Made by a program: the position numbers and the translations under genes | Shown: positions 36,324 through 45,989 of the stretch, in pieces | Position numbering within the stretch: position 1 is the first letter of the stretch | Layout of the letters: each line of letters starts with the position of its first letter | The notes under the pieces: model-generated | The model's database searches: none | Told to the model about the DNA's origin: nothing | What the model saw: only the letters and a program-made list of their open reading frames with translations | Assembly: GCA_013214945.1 (NCBI GenBank) | Contig: JABSRT010000010.1 | Location: 105,009 to 169,008, forward strand | DNA: 64,000 bases | Reading direction: 5' to 3' | Source: Gammaproteobacteria bacterium | Lineage (GTDB): Bacteria > Pseudomonadota > Gammaproteobacteria > Enterobacterales > Psychrobiaceae

Positions 36324-37064
36324 TCATGGATAGCAGCCTTGCTCAACTTGCTGACGATAAACTTCAACCGTTAAGTTAAATCGATATATCCGATCAACGC
36401 CCTGTTGTAATATCGAAATTAAAGCTCTGTGGTTATCGGTCTTAGATAGGTGCAACCACGCTTCTTTATTACCAAGATGGTAAGCTTGTTTTAATATGCT
36501 TGGATTGATCGCCAGTTGCTTCATCGCATAACTCAGGCCAAGTTCAGAGCCAATTATCGCTTCTACTAGGCCAACCTTCAACATTTTCAACCCTTGCTGA
36601 TAGCTCTCGACATAGATTTTATTTAGCTCGCGATCCTGATCAAAGTCGACTTGATATTGCGCCTTTCTAATCACCGCTATGCTCTGTAATTGCTTGAGAT
36701 CAAGGTAAGATTGCGATTGTGCCTCACCGAGACTTACCACTAATATCCGCGATGTTGTCACCGGCCCTACATAATAAACATCATCACGCAACATCCTGTT
36801 CTTAAATATTAATGCTGCGTCTAACTTACGTGACTTTAAGGCCTTTAAAATACGGGCGTAAGGATAGCTCTCAATCTCAAAATGAACCCCCGTTTGCCGG
36901 GTGATAAGATCAAGAATTTTAACGCCTACGCCCCGGCAATCCTTATTGGCATCAACATAAAAAGGGGCAAACGGCGGTAAACTGGTCGTTAAACTCAATG
37001 ACTGTGCTGAAAGTTGCCAAGTAATTAATAGGCTGCAAGACCAAAGTTTATACTGATTTTTCAT
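36324..37064 (-). CDS. Periplasmic substrate-binding protein, family 3, orphan
   Basis: 246 residues with a signal peptide (about 1-22). The family 3 opening is FAPFYVDANKDCRGVGVKIL followed by DLITRQTGVHFEIESYPYAR. The RILKALKSRKLDAALIF segment and later VGLVEAIIGSELGLSYAM are typical of polar amino-acid receptors. No permease or ATPase gene is adjacent, as for the other two orphan binding proteins in this window. Function uncertain. Confidence 0.85.
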   Translation of the reverse strand: MKNQYKLWSCSLLITWQLSAQSLSLTTSLPPFAPFYVDANKDCRGVGVKILDLITRQTGVHFEIESYPYARILKALKSRKLDAALIFKNRMLRDDVYYVGPVTTSRILVVSLGEAQSQSYLDLKQLQSIAVIRKAQYQVDFDQDRELNKIYVESYQQGLKMLKVGLVEAIIGSELGLSYAMKQLAINPSILKQAYHLGNKEAWLHLSKTDNHRALISILQQGVDRIYRFNLTVEVYRQQVEQGCYP

Positions 37065-37153
37065 CTTGAAAGTGTAGTATACATTTGGTTTATCTCAACA
37101 CCCTAAGCAAGGATTTACTCTGATTTACCTCAATTATTGGGCTGTGTCGTCTC

Positions 37154-37175
37154 TGTTGATTATTGTGAATCAACA
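37154..37175. promoter_or_regulatory. 8+6+8 palindrome upstream of the PhnA-like gene
   Basis: TGTTGATT, ATTGTG, AATCAACA is a perfect inverted repeat about 29 bases before a strong -10 box. Size fits a dimeric regulator placed just upstream of the -35 position. Regulator unknown. Confidence 0.4.
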
Positions 37176-37200
37176 AAGCTACTGCCGGCATTGATAATAC

Positions 37201-37209
37201 TGATATAAT
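37201..37209 (+). promoter_or_regulatory. Extended -10 promoter of the PhnA-like gene
   Basis: TGATATAAT is a perfect extended -10 (TGN plus TATAAT), 83 bases before the ATG. The -35 region (ACTGCC) is poor, as is common with extended -10 promoters. Confidence 0.5.
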
Positions 37210-37292
37210 AAGGCTCATTGTTATCGCCGTCGGCGATGTTTTCCAGAGCAATACCCACCTACTTGTTTGCTCTTAGATTAAGGTAGTTAAAG

Positions 37293-37865
37293 ATGTCTAT
37301 TGAAACCGCGTTAAAACAACGTAGTGATTCAACCTGTGAATTATGCGCCAGTGCCAATAACTTATCAGTATTTGAGGTACCGCCGACAGAGGCTCATTCT
37401 GATAAATGTATTTTACTGTGTGACACCTGTAAAATTGAGATCGAGCAAGCTGATGCCCTAAACGTTAACCATTGGCGTTGTCTTAACGACAGTATGTGGA
37501 GTCAAGTGCCGGTCGTTCAGGTAATGGCTTATCGTATGCTAAATCGTTTAATTGGGGCTGGAGAAGCATGGGCTCAAGACTTACTAGATATGTTATATCT
37601 TGACGATGCAACGCTTGAGTGGGCAAATAAGGGCAGTGCTGAAGTTGAATTAGACGAACCACATGTTGACAGTAACGGCTCAACCTTAAGTGCTGGTGAT
37701 AATGTGGTATTAATTAAAGATTTAGTGGTTAAAGGCGCTAACTTTACCGCCAAACGCGGTACTCCAGTACGTGGAATTTCATTAACTTCAAATCCAGAGC
37801 ATATCGAAGGACGTGTTAACGGTACTAGAATTGTGATCCTGACTCAGTACGTCAAAAAAATGTAA
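37293..37865 (+). CDS. PhnA/YjdM-like zinc-ribbon protein
   Basis: 190 residues. The N-terminal zinc ribbon (CELCASANNL, then CILLCDTCKIE: two CxxC pairs) is followed by a helical middle and a C-terminal PhnA domain with GDNVVLIKDLVVKGANFTAK and GRVNGTRIVILTQYVKKM. Despite the name there is no link to phosphonate use, and no phn genes are nearby. Function unknown. An extended -10 promoter and a palindrome lie upstream. Confidence 0.88.
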   Translation: MSIETALKQRSDSTCELCASANNLSVFEVPPTEAHSDKCILLCDTCKIEIEQADALNVNHWRCLNDSMWSQVPVVQVMAYRMLNRLIGAGEAWAQDLLDMLYLDDATLEWANKGSAEVELDEPHVDSNGSTLSAGDNVVLIKDLVVKGANFTAKRGTPVRGISLTSNPEHIEGRVNGTRIVILTQYVKKM

Positions 37866-37890
37866 TAACGCTATTCTCTTTACCGTAACG

Positions 37891-37920
37891 ACCAAGTCAG
37901 CATGTTCATGCAGGCTTGGT
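37891..37920. terminator. Hairpin between PhnA-like and SDR genes, probable bidirectional terminator
   Basis: ACCAAG/CTTGGT outer and GCATG/CATGC inner arms pair, separated by a 3+3 internal loop. It lies between convergent stops 59 bases apart. No strong T-run. Confidence 0.45.
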
Positions 37921-37924
37921 CTGT

Positions 37925-38671
37925 TTAACGCCCACCAGCTAAATCAACGAAAGTCCCGGTAGCATATGACGCTTGCTCCGATAATAACCAGACTATCGCT
38001 TGAGCAACCTCGCTTGGTTGGCCTCCACGCCCCATCGGCAATGAAGGTGCCATTCGATCCACTCGGCCCGGCTCACCACCAGCGGCATGCATTTCGGTAT
38101 AAATTAAGCCAGGACGAACACAGTTCACTCTAATTCCCTCACCAGCAACTTCTAGCGCTAAACCAGTGGTTAACGTATCTATTGCTCCTTTTGACGCCGC
38201 ATAATCAACATATTCATTGGCACCGCCAAGTCGTGAAGCGACCGAACCGACGTTAACAATTGCCCCACCCTGACCGTTGTTGTTAAGTGACATCCGTTTA
38301 ACGGCTTCACGACAACATAGAAAGTAACCAGTCACATTGGTCGTGAGGATCTGGTTAATCCGCTGCGCGGTCATATCTTCAACCCGCATTTGTTGCTGCA
38401 AAATTCCAGCATTGTTAACCAAGGCTGTTATGCTGCCCAGTTCACTATCAATCGCATTAAATAACCGAACCACATCCGCTTCATTGGAGATATCGGCCTG
38501 AAAAATAATCACTCGACGACCTAGCGCTAATATTTGCTGTTGCAGCTTCTGAGCCGCCTGCTGGTTACTCTTATAATTAATACACAGATCATAACCTTGC
38601 TCTGCTAGCAGCAATGCTGTTGCCGCGCCAATGCCACGACTACCACCAGTGACTAATGCGATTTGTTGCAT
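37925..38671 (-). CDS. SDR family oxidoreductase (YgfF-like)
   Basis: 248-residue short-chain dehydrogenase. NAD(P) motif TGGSRGIGAATA at residues 8-19, NNAG at about 87-90, and the catalytic Ser-Tyr-Lys in VGSVASRL and YVDYAASKGA. The sequence follows E. coli YgfF closely in several stretches (STNVTGYFLCCREAVKRM-like, EVAGEGIRVNCVRPG, ASGGEPGRVDR-like). Physiological substrate unknown. Separated by 87 bases from the YaiI gene upstream on the same strand. Confidence 0.93.
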   Translation of the reverse strand: MQQIALVTGGSRGIGAATALLLAEQGYDLCINYKSNQQAAQKLQQQILALGRRVIIFQADISNEADVVRLFNAIDSELGSITALVNNAGILQQQMRVEDMTAQRINQILTTNVTGYFLCCREAVKRMSLNNNGQGGAIVNVGSVASRLGGANEYVDYAASKGAIDTLTTGLALEVAGEGIRVNCVRPGLIYTEMHAAGGEPGRVDRMAPSLPMGRGGQPSEVAQAIVWLLSEQASYATGTFVDLAGGR

Positions 38672-38758
38672 TTTAGACTCCTTGCTTAGTTAATTATATT
38701 TGTATTGATTAAATTTCAATGCGTTACAAAGAAACCACCAAAATTCAAGTTAATGATT

Positions 38759-39223
38759 CTAATTGGTCTTAACCTGTCCGATAAATCTCGCAATAATTTT
38801 ATCTAAATGATTAGCAAACTGCTGACGATCTGCCTTATTTAACGGTGGCGGTCCGCCAGTATGGGCGCCACTCGCGCGCATGGTGTCCATAAAGTCACGA
38901 ATATTAAGTCGCGCTTTGATATTCTCCGTTGTATGCAGCTCACCACGCGGACTCAAGGCTTGCCCCCCTTTTTCGATCACCTCAGCCGCTAAAGGAATGT
39001 CACTGGTGATCACTAAATCACCCGGTGTCAGCCGCAATACTATTTCATCATCAGCGACATCAAAGCCACTATCAACTTTAAGGGTCTTGATATACGGCGA
39101 CGGCGGTACTCGCAGCACTTGATTGGCGACCAAAATCATTTCAATTTTAGCGCGATGGGCCGCTCGATATAAAATGTCTTTTATAACGATTGGACAGGCA
39201 TCGGCATCAACCCAAATTTTCAT
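38759..39223 (-). CDS. YaiI/YqxD family protein (DUF188)
   Basis: 154 residues. The opening [20 protein letters not shown] is diagnostic, with the later [20 protein letters not shown] and [19 protein letters not shown]. The fold is PIN-like with conserved acidic residues, so nuclease activity has been suggested but not shown for the family. Its start overlaps the end of the O-antigen-ligase-like gene by 4 bases. Confidence 0.93.
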   Translation of the reverse strand: MKIWVDADACPIVIKDILYRAAHRAKIEMILVANQVLRVPPSPYIKTLKVDSGFDVADDEIVLRLTPGDLVITSDIPLAAEVIEKGGQALSPRGELHTTENIKARLNIRDFMDTMRASGAHTGGPPPLNKADRQQFANHLDKIIARFIGQVKTN

Positions 39224-40491
39224 CGTTTATTATCTCCAACCACTAAATTTACCGCCTCAGCTTCGACTCGACTTTGTGCCAACAGCAGTCCAAGGATCAA
39301 GGAAAATAAACCTAAGGTAAATTGTTTGTGTAAATAGGGCTCGGCGATAAAGCCAACTAAAAATACACTTAAAAACATAACCTTAAGTGCCACAAAGAGT
39401 GGGTCTTGCAACGGAATTTGATAGATACGATAAAACATCATTAAAAACAATGCTAAACCAACTAGGCCAATTTCAGTTACCACTTGGGCGTATTGGTTAT
39501 GGAAATGCATAAACCAGCGCAAACAACTAAACTCTGGATATTTGACATCAATTATCTCACGTAATAAATCAATGTTATCAACCGTGCCAGTCCCGATTAA
39601 TGGATGAATAACTATAATATCTTTAGCAACAACTAACGCACCAGCCCGATTGCCCCACGAAGAACAAAAATCGTCCTGTTCAATCACGCTGCTGACATTG
39701 TTTATTCCCGCATTAATTCGCTGATGGAATAAATCACTGGTTTGGTAAGCTGTCGTTAAAATAATAGCGCCAAATAATGTCGATAATACCAACGCTTTAA
39801 GCTTGTTCTCGAAATGAAGAATAAACAACACCACAATCGAGATCACAAACGCCAACTGGCCACTGCGGCCACCGGTAATAAATAAATTGATGGTCAATGA
39901 AGTGAAAAATAACAAATAGAGTAACTTATATTTATTAGATTTTTCAAACAGTATCCGACTTAACACCAGTAAGGCTGATAATGATAAAAAGATACTGTAC
40001 TCAAGGTGCTTCATAAAGGGCGAAGGGTTGCTCGGTGGCACATTTTTATAAGTAAACAACTCAAAAAATATCCCATACGAGATCATTTCACTGGCGAACA
40101 TTCCGCACGAGAAGGCCGTTAACAAGATTAGTATCTGTGATTTTTTTAGGCTTAACCCTAAAATGAACCCCGGTAATAAGTACCAATACTTACCGATATA
40201 GTCAATTGCTTGAGGCCAATTGGTTGGCTTAATCCATGTTAATGACAACACATAAAAACCAATCAAACAGGCGAAAGCAACAAAGGTTTTATTTTGTTTG
40301 AGTTGAAATAATTGAGCTCGATTGCCCGGTTTAAATAAAAACAATAAAATAATCAGTATGCTAAAAAATACTAGCCCAGCCCGCGAAAGCGGCATCACAA
40401 AGGCATAACCAATTAGACAAAAATTAAAAATTCGCTCATGCACATTAGCCGTAGCAGGTTCAGCCGAAGTAGTTTCCATTAAAGTAGACAT
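39220..40491 (-). CDS. O-antigen ligase/polymerase family membrane protein
   Basis: 423 residues with about 11-12 transmembrane helices. The large periplasmic loop of the Wzy_C/WaaL family is recognisable: [26 protein letters not shown] and the conserved histidine in [22 protein letters not shown]. Such proteins ligate or polymerise undecaprenyl-linked glycans on the outer face of the inner membrane. No other glycan gene is adjacent, so ligase versus polymerase cannot be settled. Confidence 0.88.
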   Translation of the reverse strand: MSTLMETTSAEPATANVHERIFNFCLIGYAFVMPLSRAGLVFFSILIILLFLFKPGNRAQLFQLKQNKTFVAFACLIGFYVLSLTWIKPTNWPQAIDYIGKYWYLLPGFILGLSLKKSQILILLTAFSCGMFASEMISYGIFFELFTYKNVPPSNPSPFMKHLEYSIFLSLSALLVLSRILFEKSNKYKLLYLLFFTSLTINLFITGGRSGQLAFVISIVVLFILHFENKLKALVLSTLFGAIILTTAYQTSDLFHQRINAGINNVSSVIEQDDFCSSWGNRAGALVVAKDIIVIHPLIGTGTVDNIDLLREIIDVKYPEFSCLRWFMHFHNQYAQVVTEIGLVGLALFLMMFYRIYQIPLQDPLFVALKVMFLSVFLVGFIAEPYLHKQFTLGLFSLILGLLLAQSRVEAEAVNLVVGDNKR

Positions 40492-40581
40492 TACGATTCC
40501 ATATAGCAGACATTACAAGGTATCAGAGAACTCTGAGGCGGCGAATATTAGCTTTTTTTACGAGTAATAACTAGTTTCCTC

Positions 40582-41538
40582 TTAATCAGGTAACAAAGCG
40601 GCGGCAGAAAAATAACCAACGCTAAAGTTGGCTGCTTTAAACTTGCGCCATAATGGAGCTTGGCTGGTGGCAGGTGTCGTTGATAAATAACACACCCGTA
40701 ATCCTTGCTTCAATAAACTCTCAATTTGAGTGTCAATATCCACTGAAGCTAGCTCACGGTCAGCGTCGCGCCTGATTAATTCAAGCACAGCACTACTAAT
40801 CTGGTCATCATAAACGGCAATATCAGCCTTTTGCATATGCCGCAATGCAGCCAAGGACAACAAATCAGGCTGTTGTGGCGCTTCAACGACATACAACTCG
40901 CCAGAAACTGGCTGTTGATTGTCTGATTGCGCGATTAACTGCTGATAAAAACTTTCCAATTGTTGCGGCTGCTCGCTACGCGAGCTGGAAAAGAACAGCT
41001 CCCAAAAATTGCGACGCTTGGTCACGCTATCGAGTTTCTGTTTAATTTGCTTACGCTTTTCACCAGCAAATGTCGCGATTCGTCCCATATTTTGCGGCAC
41101 CAGCGTTTCAAGCTTTTCACGCCAGTATCTCACTAAAACCGGAGACTTGCCTTCACTGCTAATCGCAAAGACCATTGGCGAACGATCAACAATCGATGGC
41201 GTAATAAAGTGACAAAGTTCAGGTGAATCCACGACATTAGCTAAAACACCAGCGGCGCGAGCATCTAGGCTAACCTGCCGATTAATTTCATGATCTGCCG
41301 TGGCGACAAACACCAACTGCTTACCCGCCAACAGGGCTTTATCATAATCACTATTGATATAATTAAGTTTGCCTTGGTGATTTAAACTTTTTAAGCTTGA
41401 TGATAGCTGCGGCGAGACGACGGTAACTTTCGCTGGCGTTTTAAGGATTAATTCTACTTTGCGCGTTGCTACTTCACCCCCGCCAACAACCAATACATTT
41501 AACTGCTCACCATCGACAAAGATTGGAAAATACTGCAC
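40582..41538 (-). CDS. cysG: Siroheme synthase N-terminal enzyme (precorrin-2 dehydrogenase/ferrochelatase) with a degenerate methyltransferase tail
   Basis: Residues 1-205 match the CysG dehydrogenase/ferrochelatase half: NAD loop VLVVGGGEVATRKVEL, NVVDSPELCHF with catalytic D104, and AISSEGKSP with S128, both at the same positions as in CysG. Residues about 213-318 look like the start of the CysG methyltransferase domain (ALRHMQKADIAVYDDQISSA) but the SAM loop GAGPGD is replaced by EAPQQP. Only about 105 of the usual 250 residues remain. Methylation must come from the separate CobA next door. Makes siroheme for sulfite or nitrite reductases. The symbol applies to the first half only. Confidence 0.9.
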   Translation of the reverse strand: MQYFPIFVDGEQLNVLVVGGGEVATRKVELILKTPAKVTVVSPQLSSSLKSLNHQGKLNYINSDYDKALLAGKQLVFVATADHEINRQVSLDARAAGVLANVVDSPELCHFITPSIVDRSPMVFAISSEGKSPVLVRYWREKLETLVPQNMGRIATFAGEKRKQIKQKLDSVTKRRNFWELFFSSSRSEQPQQLESFYQQLIAQSDNQQPVSGELYVVEAPQQPDLLSLAALRHMQKADIAVYDDQISSAVLELIRRDADRELASVDIDTQIESLLKQGLRVCYLSTTPATSQAPLWRKFKAANFSVGYFSAAALLPD

Positions 41539-41590
41539 ATTACTACCTATAATATCTGAGCCAATTATTAGCTATATTGTTAACGACTGG

Positions 41591-42421
41591 CTAAATAGCC
41601 TGTTGCTGAACTTGCGGTTTCGTTGCATTAAAATAACCTAATTTCCCTACCTGCTGTGGTTCAAATTGTTCAACCACATCACCAATAACAATCAGCGCTG
41701 GCGGCTTAATGTTATGCAGCTCAACCAGCTCGGCCAGTGTCGCTAAAGTACCTCGGTAAACTTCTTGATTATGCCTAGTGCCATTACGAATTAAGGCTGC
41801 CGGAGTATTAGCACCGCGACCATGTGCCATTAATTCTTTCGCTATAGTTGGGAGGCTATTGATGCCCATATAAAAGACCACTGTCTGAGAACTGCTGCTG
41901 AGGCTTTGCCATGGTAAATCTAGCTGACCATCATTTTGTAAGTGGCCGGTAATAAAAGTACAGCCTTGGGCGACTCCACGATGGGTCAATGGGATGCCAG
42001 CATAGGTTGTACAAGCCGATGCCGCGGTAATGCCTGGCGCGACATGACAATTTACGCCTTGCGCCAGCAAATGTTCCACCTCTTCGCCGCCACGGCCAAA
42101 CACAAATGGATCACCACCCTTTAGCCGCAACACTCGCTTACCGAGCAATGCTTGGTCGCTGAGCATTTGATTGATACCATCTTGTGGCACGCAATGCTTG
42201 GCTTGTTTTTTACCAACATAGTATTTTTCGCAACGGTCTGGTAATAGCGCCATAATTTCATCGCTGACTAAGCGATCGTAAATAGCCACTTCGGCTTGCT
42301 CAATAAAACGTAACGCTTTAATGGTTAATAATTCAGGGTCGCCAGGCCCAGCACCGACCAAGGCAACTTCCCCTGGTTGTAAAACCCCTTTCATTGCTAT
42401 TTTTGTGATTGTTTTACTCAT
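41591..42421 (-). CDS. cobA: Uroporphyrinogen-III C-methyltransferase
   Basis: SUMT: methylates uroporphyrinogen III at C2 and C7 to precorrin-2, the substrate of the neighbouring siroheme enzyme. 276 residues with ALVGAGPGDPELLTIKALRF, the VLRLKGGDPFVFGRGGEE signature and VAPGITAASACTTYAGIPLTHRG, all intact. Encoded 52 bases upstream of the siroheme synthase half on the same strand, forming a two-gene siroheme operon that replaces one fused CysG. Confidence 0.94.
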   Translation of the reverse strand: MSKTITKIAMKGVLQPGEVALVGAGPGDPELLTIKALRFIEQAEVAIYDRLVSDEIMALLPDRCEKYYVGKKQAKHCVPQDGINQMLSDQALLGKRVLRLKGGDPFVFGRGGEEVEHLLAQGVNCHVAPGITAASACTTYAGIPLTHRGVAQGCTFITGHLQNDGQLDLPWQSLSSSSQTVVFYMGINSLPTIAKELMAHGRGANTPAALIRNGTRHNQEVYRGTLATLAELVELHNIKPPALIVIGDVVEQFEPQQVGKLGYFNATKPQVQQQAI

Positions 42422-42929
42422 GACGCTTCTCTTATTACTTCGGGGTTGTAGCGGGTGTGCTCTGACTTAATAGGTCATAGCATATTATGTAATGCTCGCT
42501 ACGCCTAAGACCGTTAATTCATTAGTTATTAATTTTCAGTGAATTTTTATTACAGCAGGCTATTTCAACGCTTACTTTCTCAAATAACGACCTAAAACTG
42601 ATATATAATCGAGGGCGATTGCTTAAGCCTAGGTTGGTGCGACTTGCACTATTACGGGGCGTCGATAAATTAAAAACTTGATACCACCACTACACAACTC
42701 TTGCTAACTCACTGAAACGAAGGCATAACGCACAAATTTTCGCGTTGACTAAATATCACCATATGATTAATTATAGCAATAATCATACCATGCAAGCTAT
42801 ACACTGAGATTAATAGCGATGATTAGGGAATCTGTTGGTGGCAGATGAAATAAATAACTGGGAAAGACAAAGCACCCAAAACAAAAAACACTCAAATAGA
42901 GTGTTTTAGGGGTGAGATAGTCACTTACA
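42422..42929. other. Intergenic 508 bases: cobA upstream region and smg terminator
   Basis: No ORF with coding features and no tRNA. The right end holds the smg terminator (42885-42907). A 7+10+7 palindrome, ATGATTA/TAATCAT, lies at 42763-42786. A small RNA cannot be excluded, but I see no supporting hairpin plus T-run within the rest. Confidence 0.45.
42885..42907 (-). terminator. Terminator of the dprA-smg unit
   Basis: AAAACACTC and GAGTGTTTT pair perfectly around AAATA; read leftwards the stem runs into TTTTTTGTTTT. It lies 22 bases beyond the smg stop. Confidence 0.85.
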
Positions 42930-43403
42930 CTAGTGCATTATTCCGCCACCGGCATCAAACATTAACCCTTCAAGCTGAGTAAACGCTTGCTCTTCTCCTG
43001 ACAGGTTAAATAACACCATTAAAATAACCCATTTTAAGTCATCAACCGAAAAAGCTCTGTTTTCAATCTCAAGCGCTCGGTCTATTACCATTTCACGCGT
43101 TTCAGGTGCTAATACGCCAACCTGTTCCAAAAAATGTAAAAAGCCACGACATTCCATATCAAGTTGTAACGCTTCACGGTCTGTATAGATCCTAATCGAA
43201 GAAACCGACTTGTTAATCAACAGCGAGCTATCCCTGTTGTCTTGCATGCCAGCTAAGCGTTCAATCCAGGCCAAAGCTTTAAAAACTTCATCTTTTTGAA
43301 ATCCGGCTCCGGTCAATTCATCAGTTAATAATTTATGATCAGCCATTACATTGAGCTCACTATGAATATAGTTTTCAAATAAATACATAAGACATTTAAA
43401 CAT
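42930..43403 (-). CDS. smg: Smg family protein (DUF494)
   Basis: 157 residues, same length as E. coli Smg, with the shared MFxxLMYLFExYIHxE opening, RIYTDREALQLDMECRGFLH, TREMVIDRALEIENRAF and DDLKWVILMVLFNLSG. Cytoplasmic, function unresolved. It overlaps the end of dprA by 1 base, the conserved dprA-smg pair, and is followed by a strong terminator. Confidence 0.95.
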   Translation of the reverse strand: MFKCLMYLFENYIHSELNVMADHKLLTDELTGAGFQKDEVFKALAWIERLAGMQDNRDSSLLINKSVSSIRIYTDREALQLDMECRGFLHFLEQVGVLAPETREMVIDRALEIENRAFSVDDLKWVILMVLFNLSGEEQAFTQLEGLMFDAGGGIMH

Positions 43404-44503
43404 TACCCACCTCCTGAAATACGGATATAACCACCGGATCCCAAAACAATAAGCCCAGCCAATTCTAACGTCAGTAATTGCTGCAGCACGATTTCAATAG
43501 ACATCTTACTACGTTCAACAACTTGGTCTATTGACGTTGTTTCGAACCCAACGCTATCCAAAATGATATCAAACGGTAACAATGACTGCGGCGATAATCG
43601 GCTATGTATCTTATGTTCCATTGTTGCCAGATCAAAACTATCTATTGGCAACTCTTCTAAGATATCGGCCGCAGTCGCTACAAGTTTAGCACCTTGATTA
43701 ATTAATTTATGACAACCTTGCACTTTGGGGTTATTTACCGAGCCTGGAACGGCAAAAACCTCACGGTTTTGTTCGGCAGCCAATCTCGCTGTAATCAACG
43801 AGCCACTGCGTTGCGCAGCTTCAACCACCACCACACCCAATGACAGTCCGCTAACAATTCTATTGCGGCGCGGAAAGTTTGGTGCTTTAGGTAATACGTC
43901 AGGCCAAAACTCTGATACCAACAAACCTGTTTGAGAGATATTAGCAGCAAGATCGCCATTTGAGCGTGGATAAATGTTCTTAAGACCACTACCTAGTACA
44001 GCAATAGTTGTTCCTTGAACCGATATAGCACCTATATGGGCACAACTATCAATGCCAGTCGCCAATCCACTGGTAATCGTTAAGCCGGAAACAGCTAGAT
44101 CATGCGCTAATGATTTAGCGGTTTCGCGCGCTGTAATAGTTGGTGCTCGACTGCCAACAATCGCTAACTGAGGCCGCGTTAACAATTCAACATTGCCCTG
44201 ACAAAACAATAATAAAGGAGGAGATGATATTTGCTTTAATAAAGAGGGATATTCAGAGTCAAAAAAGCTCACTACTCGGCGATTACCAGCACCATTGAGC
44301 CATGTGGTAACGGAGGTAATAACAGGCTGGTAAGGCGCTTGTATAATCGCTCGTTGTGGCGCATTAAAGCCCAATGCCACCAATTCTAATTCTGTACAGT
44401 TAAATAATTCAAAAGGTGACAAGCCCTTAAGCTTTTGTCGTAGCCGATAACAACCAATGCCAGGCAATAGGTCAAGAGTTAACAACTGCTGTAGCTTATC
44501 CAT
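43403..44503 (-). CDS. dprA: DNA-processing protein DprA
   Basis: Loads RecA on incoming single-stranded DNA during transformation; widespread also in species not known to be competent. 366 residues. The Rossmann-like core is clear: AIVGSRAPTITARETAKSLA, TITSGLATGIDSCAHIGAI, TIAVLGSGLKNIYPR and FPRRNRIVSGLS, with a C-terminal winged-helix DML1-like domain (about 300-360). Upstream of smg with 1-base overlap. Confidence 0.95.
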   Translation of the reverse strand: MDKLQQLLTLDLLPGIGCYRLRQKLKGLSPFELFNCTELELVALGFNAPQRAIIQAPYQPVITSVTTWLNGAGNRRVVSFFDSEYPSLLKQISSPPLLLFCQGNVELLTRPQLAIVGSRAPTITARETAKSLAHDLAVSGLTITSGLATGIDSCAHIGAISVQGTTIAVLGSGLKNIYPRSNGDLAANISQTGLLVSEFWPDVLPKAPNFPRRNRIVSGLSLGVVVVEAAQRSGSLITARLAAEQNREVFAVPGSVNNPKVQGCHKLINQGAKLVATAADILEELPIDSFDLATMEHKIHSRLSPQSLLPFDIILDSVGFETTSIDQVVERSKMSIEIVLQQLLTLELAGLIVLGSGGYIRISGGG

Positions 44504-44672
44504 TCAGACTCCTTAAATGATCGTTTTAAGATGGAAAACAATCAAAGCCAAGCGGCTTCGTGGAGTTGAACTACATTAAGAATTGACCAGAGACAATAGC
44601 TAAATATCAAATCCAGCGCTTACATTTTACCGTAAACGCCATCATCAGATTATAGCAGATAGACTAAAAAAG

Positions 44673-45770
44673 TTAGCGAGCGGCCAGCGGATTAATTAAT
44701 TCGTCGCCAATCCGTATCGGACTAGCTAATTCAATAACTAACGCGTAGCTGACTTTTTCGAACGTTTGAAAAACCATTAACTTCCCTCGATATACATCGG
44801 GTAACTTTAATTGATTTTGCTTAACAAAATAGGCTTTAATATGATCATAACGCCTTAATTCTAGAGGCCCACGCACACGATTATCACCATCAATTAACTG
44901 AATCGTGCCAGGACGATAAACTGAAAACACACTGCCCTGTTTAATTCCTTGATTGCTACCCCCTTCGATGATAACCACTGAATTCTTGCCAATATCACGA
45001 AAATGCTGTGCTGACGCGACAACAGTCGACATCACATCAATCGCGGCGGGCCGCGGAGTGAAATAAGCGGGCAAGCTGTCAGTATCTGCCAGCGCCATGA
45101 CCATTTGGCCATTTTTGACCGCTCTGGCGGTAGATAATAATTCGAGGCGACTAATCGCGGCAGAGACAGTGACACGAGCCACACCGCTTAGCTCTATTTC
45201 ATTACCAAGAAAATCGTCATCTGCGACCGATGAAAAGCGACGACCTTTATTATAAAAGCCATACAACCCATCGACAGGAAGCTCTTGATTGACATAAACA
45301 ATATCACCAACCTTGTAAAACAGAGTCGAACGTTCACTGCCGACGATAAGAGGTAGATCTTCAATTTGGCGATCCGAGACGATTTTGTTGTCGGTTAGGT
45401 AATGCCCAATGTCCGCCAAAGATAAGGTCGGGATCGGTTGACGTTGATCTATAATCCGGCCGTGTGGCACCATTTTCAATTGCTTTTTTCCGCTGCCGTT
45501 AGCAAGAACTAATCTCGGCACCCCATTGACATAAACCAAGGAAATCACATCTCCTGGATAAATCCAATGTGGATCATTTATTTGTTTGTTATAACCCCAA
45601 ATTTCAGGCCAACGCCACGGTGATTTTAAAAACTGAGCGGAAATATCCCACAAAGTATCGCCTTTAACGACCACATAGCGGCTAGGAGAGTCCGATTTTA
45701 TTTTCAGAACATCAGCACTAACCCCAAAGGCAAACCCGATAACAGTTAAAACCAAAAAAAGTCGCTTCAT
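44673..45770 (-). CDS. LysM domain-containing exported protein
   Basis: 365 residues with a signal peptide (MKRLFLVLTVIGFAFGVSA). One LysM motif spans about 31-79 (YVVVKGDTLWDISAQFLKSP, then WRWPEIWGYNKQINDPHWIY). The remaining 280 residues are beta-rich with no named domain. LysM suggests peptidoglycan binding in the periplasm. Genes of this type sit between dprA and def in many gammaproteobacteria. Divergent from def over a 219-base gap. Confidence 0.9.
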   Translation of the reverse strand: MKRLFLVLTVIGFAFGVSADVLKIKSDSPSRYVVVKGDTLWDISAQFLKSPWRWPEIWGYNKQINDPHWIYPGDVISLVYVNGVPRLVLANGSGKKQLKMVPHGRIIDQRQPIPTLSLADIGHYLTDNKIVSDRQIEDLPLIVGSERSTLFYKVGDIVYVNQELPVDGLYGFYNKGRRFSSVADDDFLGNEIELSGVARVTVSAAISRLELLSTARAVKNGQMVMALADTDSLPAYFTPRPAAIDVMSTVVASAQHFRDIGKNSVVIIEGGSNQGIKQGSVFSVYRPGTIQLIDGDNRVRGPLELRRYDHIKAYFVKQNQLKLPDVYRGKLMVFQTFEKVSYALVIELASPIRIGDELINPLAAR

Positions 45771-45989
45771 TACAGCATCCTTTGTATTATTTGCTTAGAT
45801 TTAGCTGATCATTACTCATTCCAACCAAGCAGTAAACAATATAAGCGTGATTTAGCTTCAATCCTTACAAATAGCAGCAGCTGCTCGCAGATAAACCTGT
45901 AAAAGCCAGCGCTAAATGTATAAAATAAGAGCATATCATAGTTTTATACCAAGCCTAATTCTGTTAGTGCTTAATTTTCGAGAAATTTA

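Noticed and set aside
42422..42929. Possible tRNA or small RNA gene upstream of cobA
   Set aside because: No cloverleaf, no acceptor stem and no hairpin plus T-run apart from the smg terminator.
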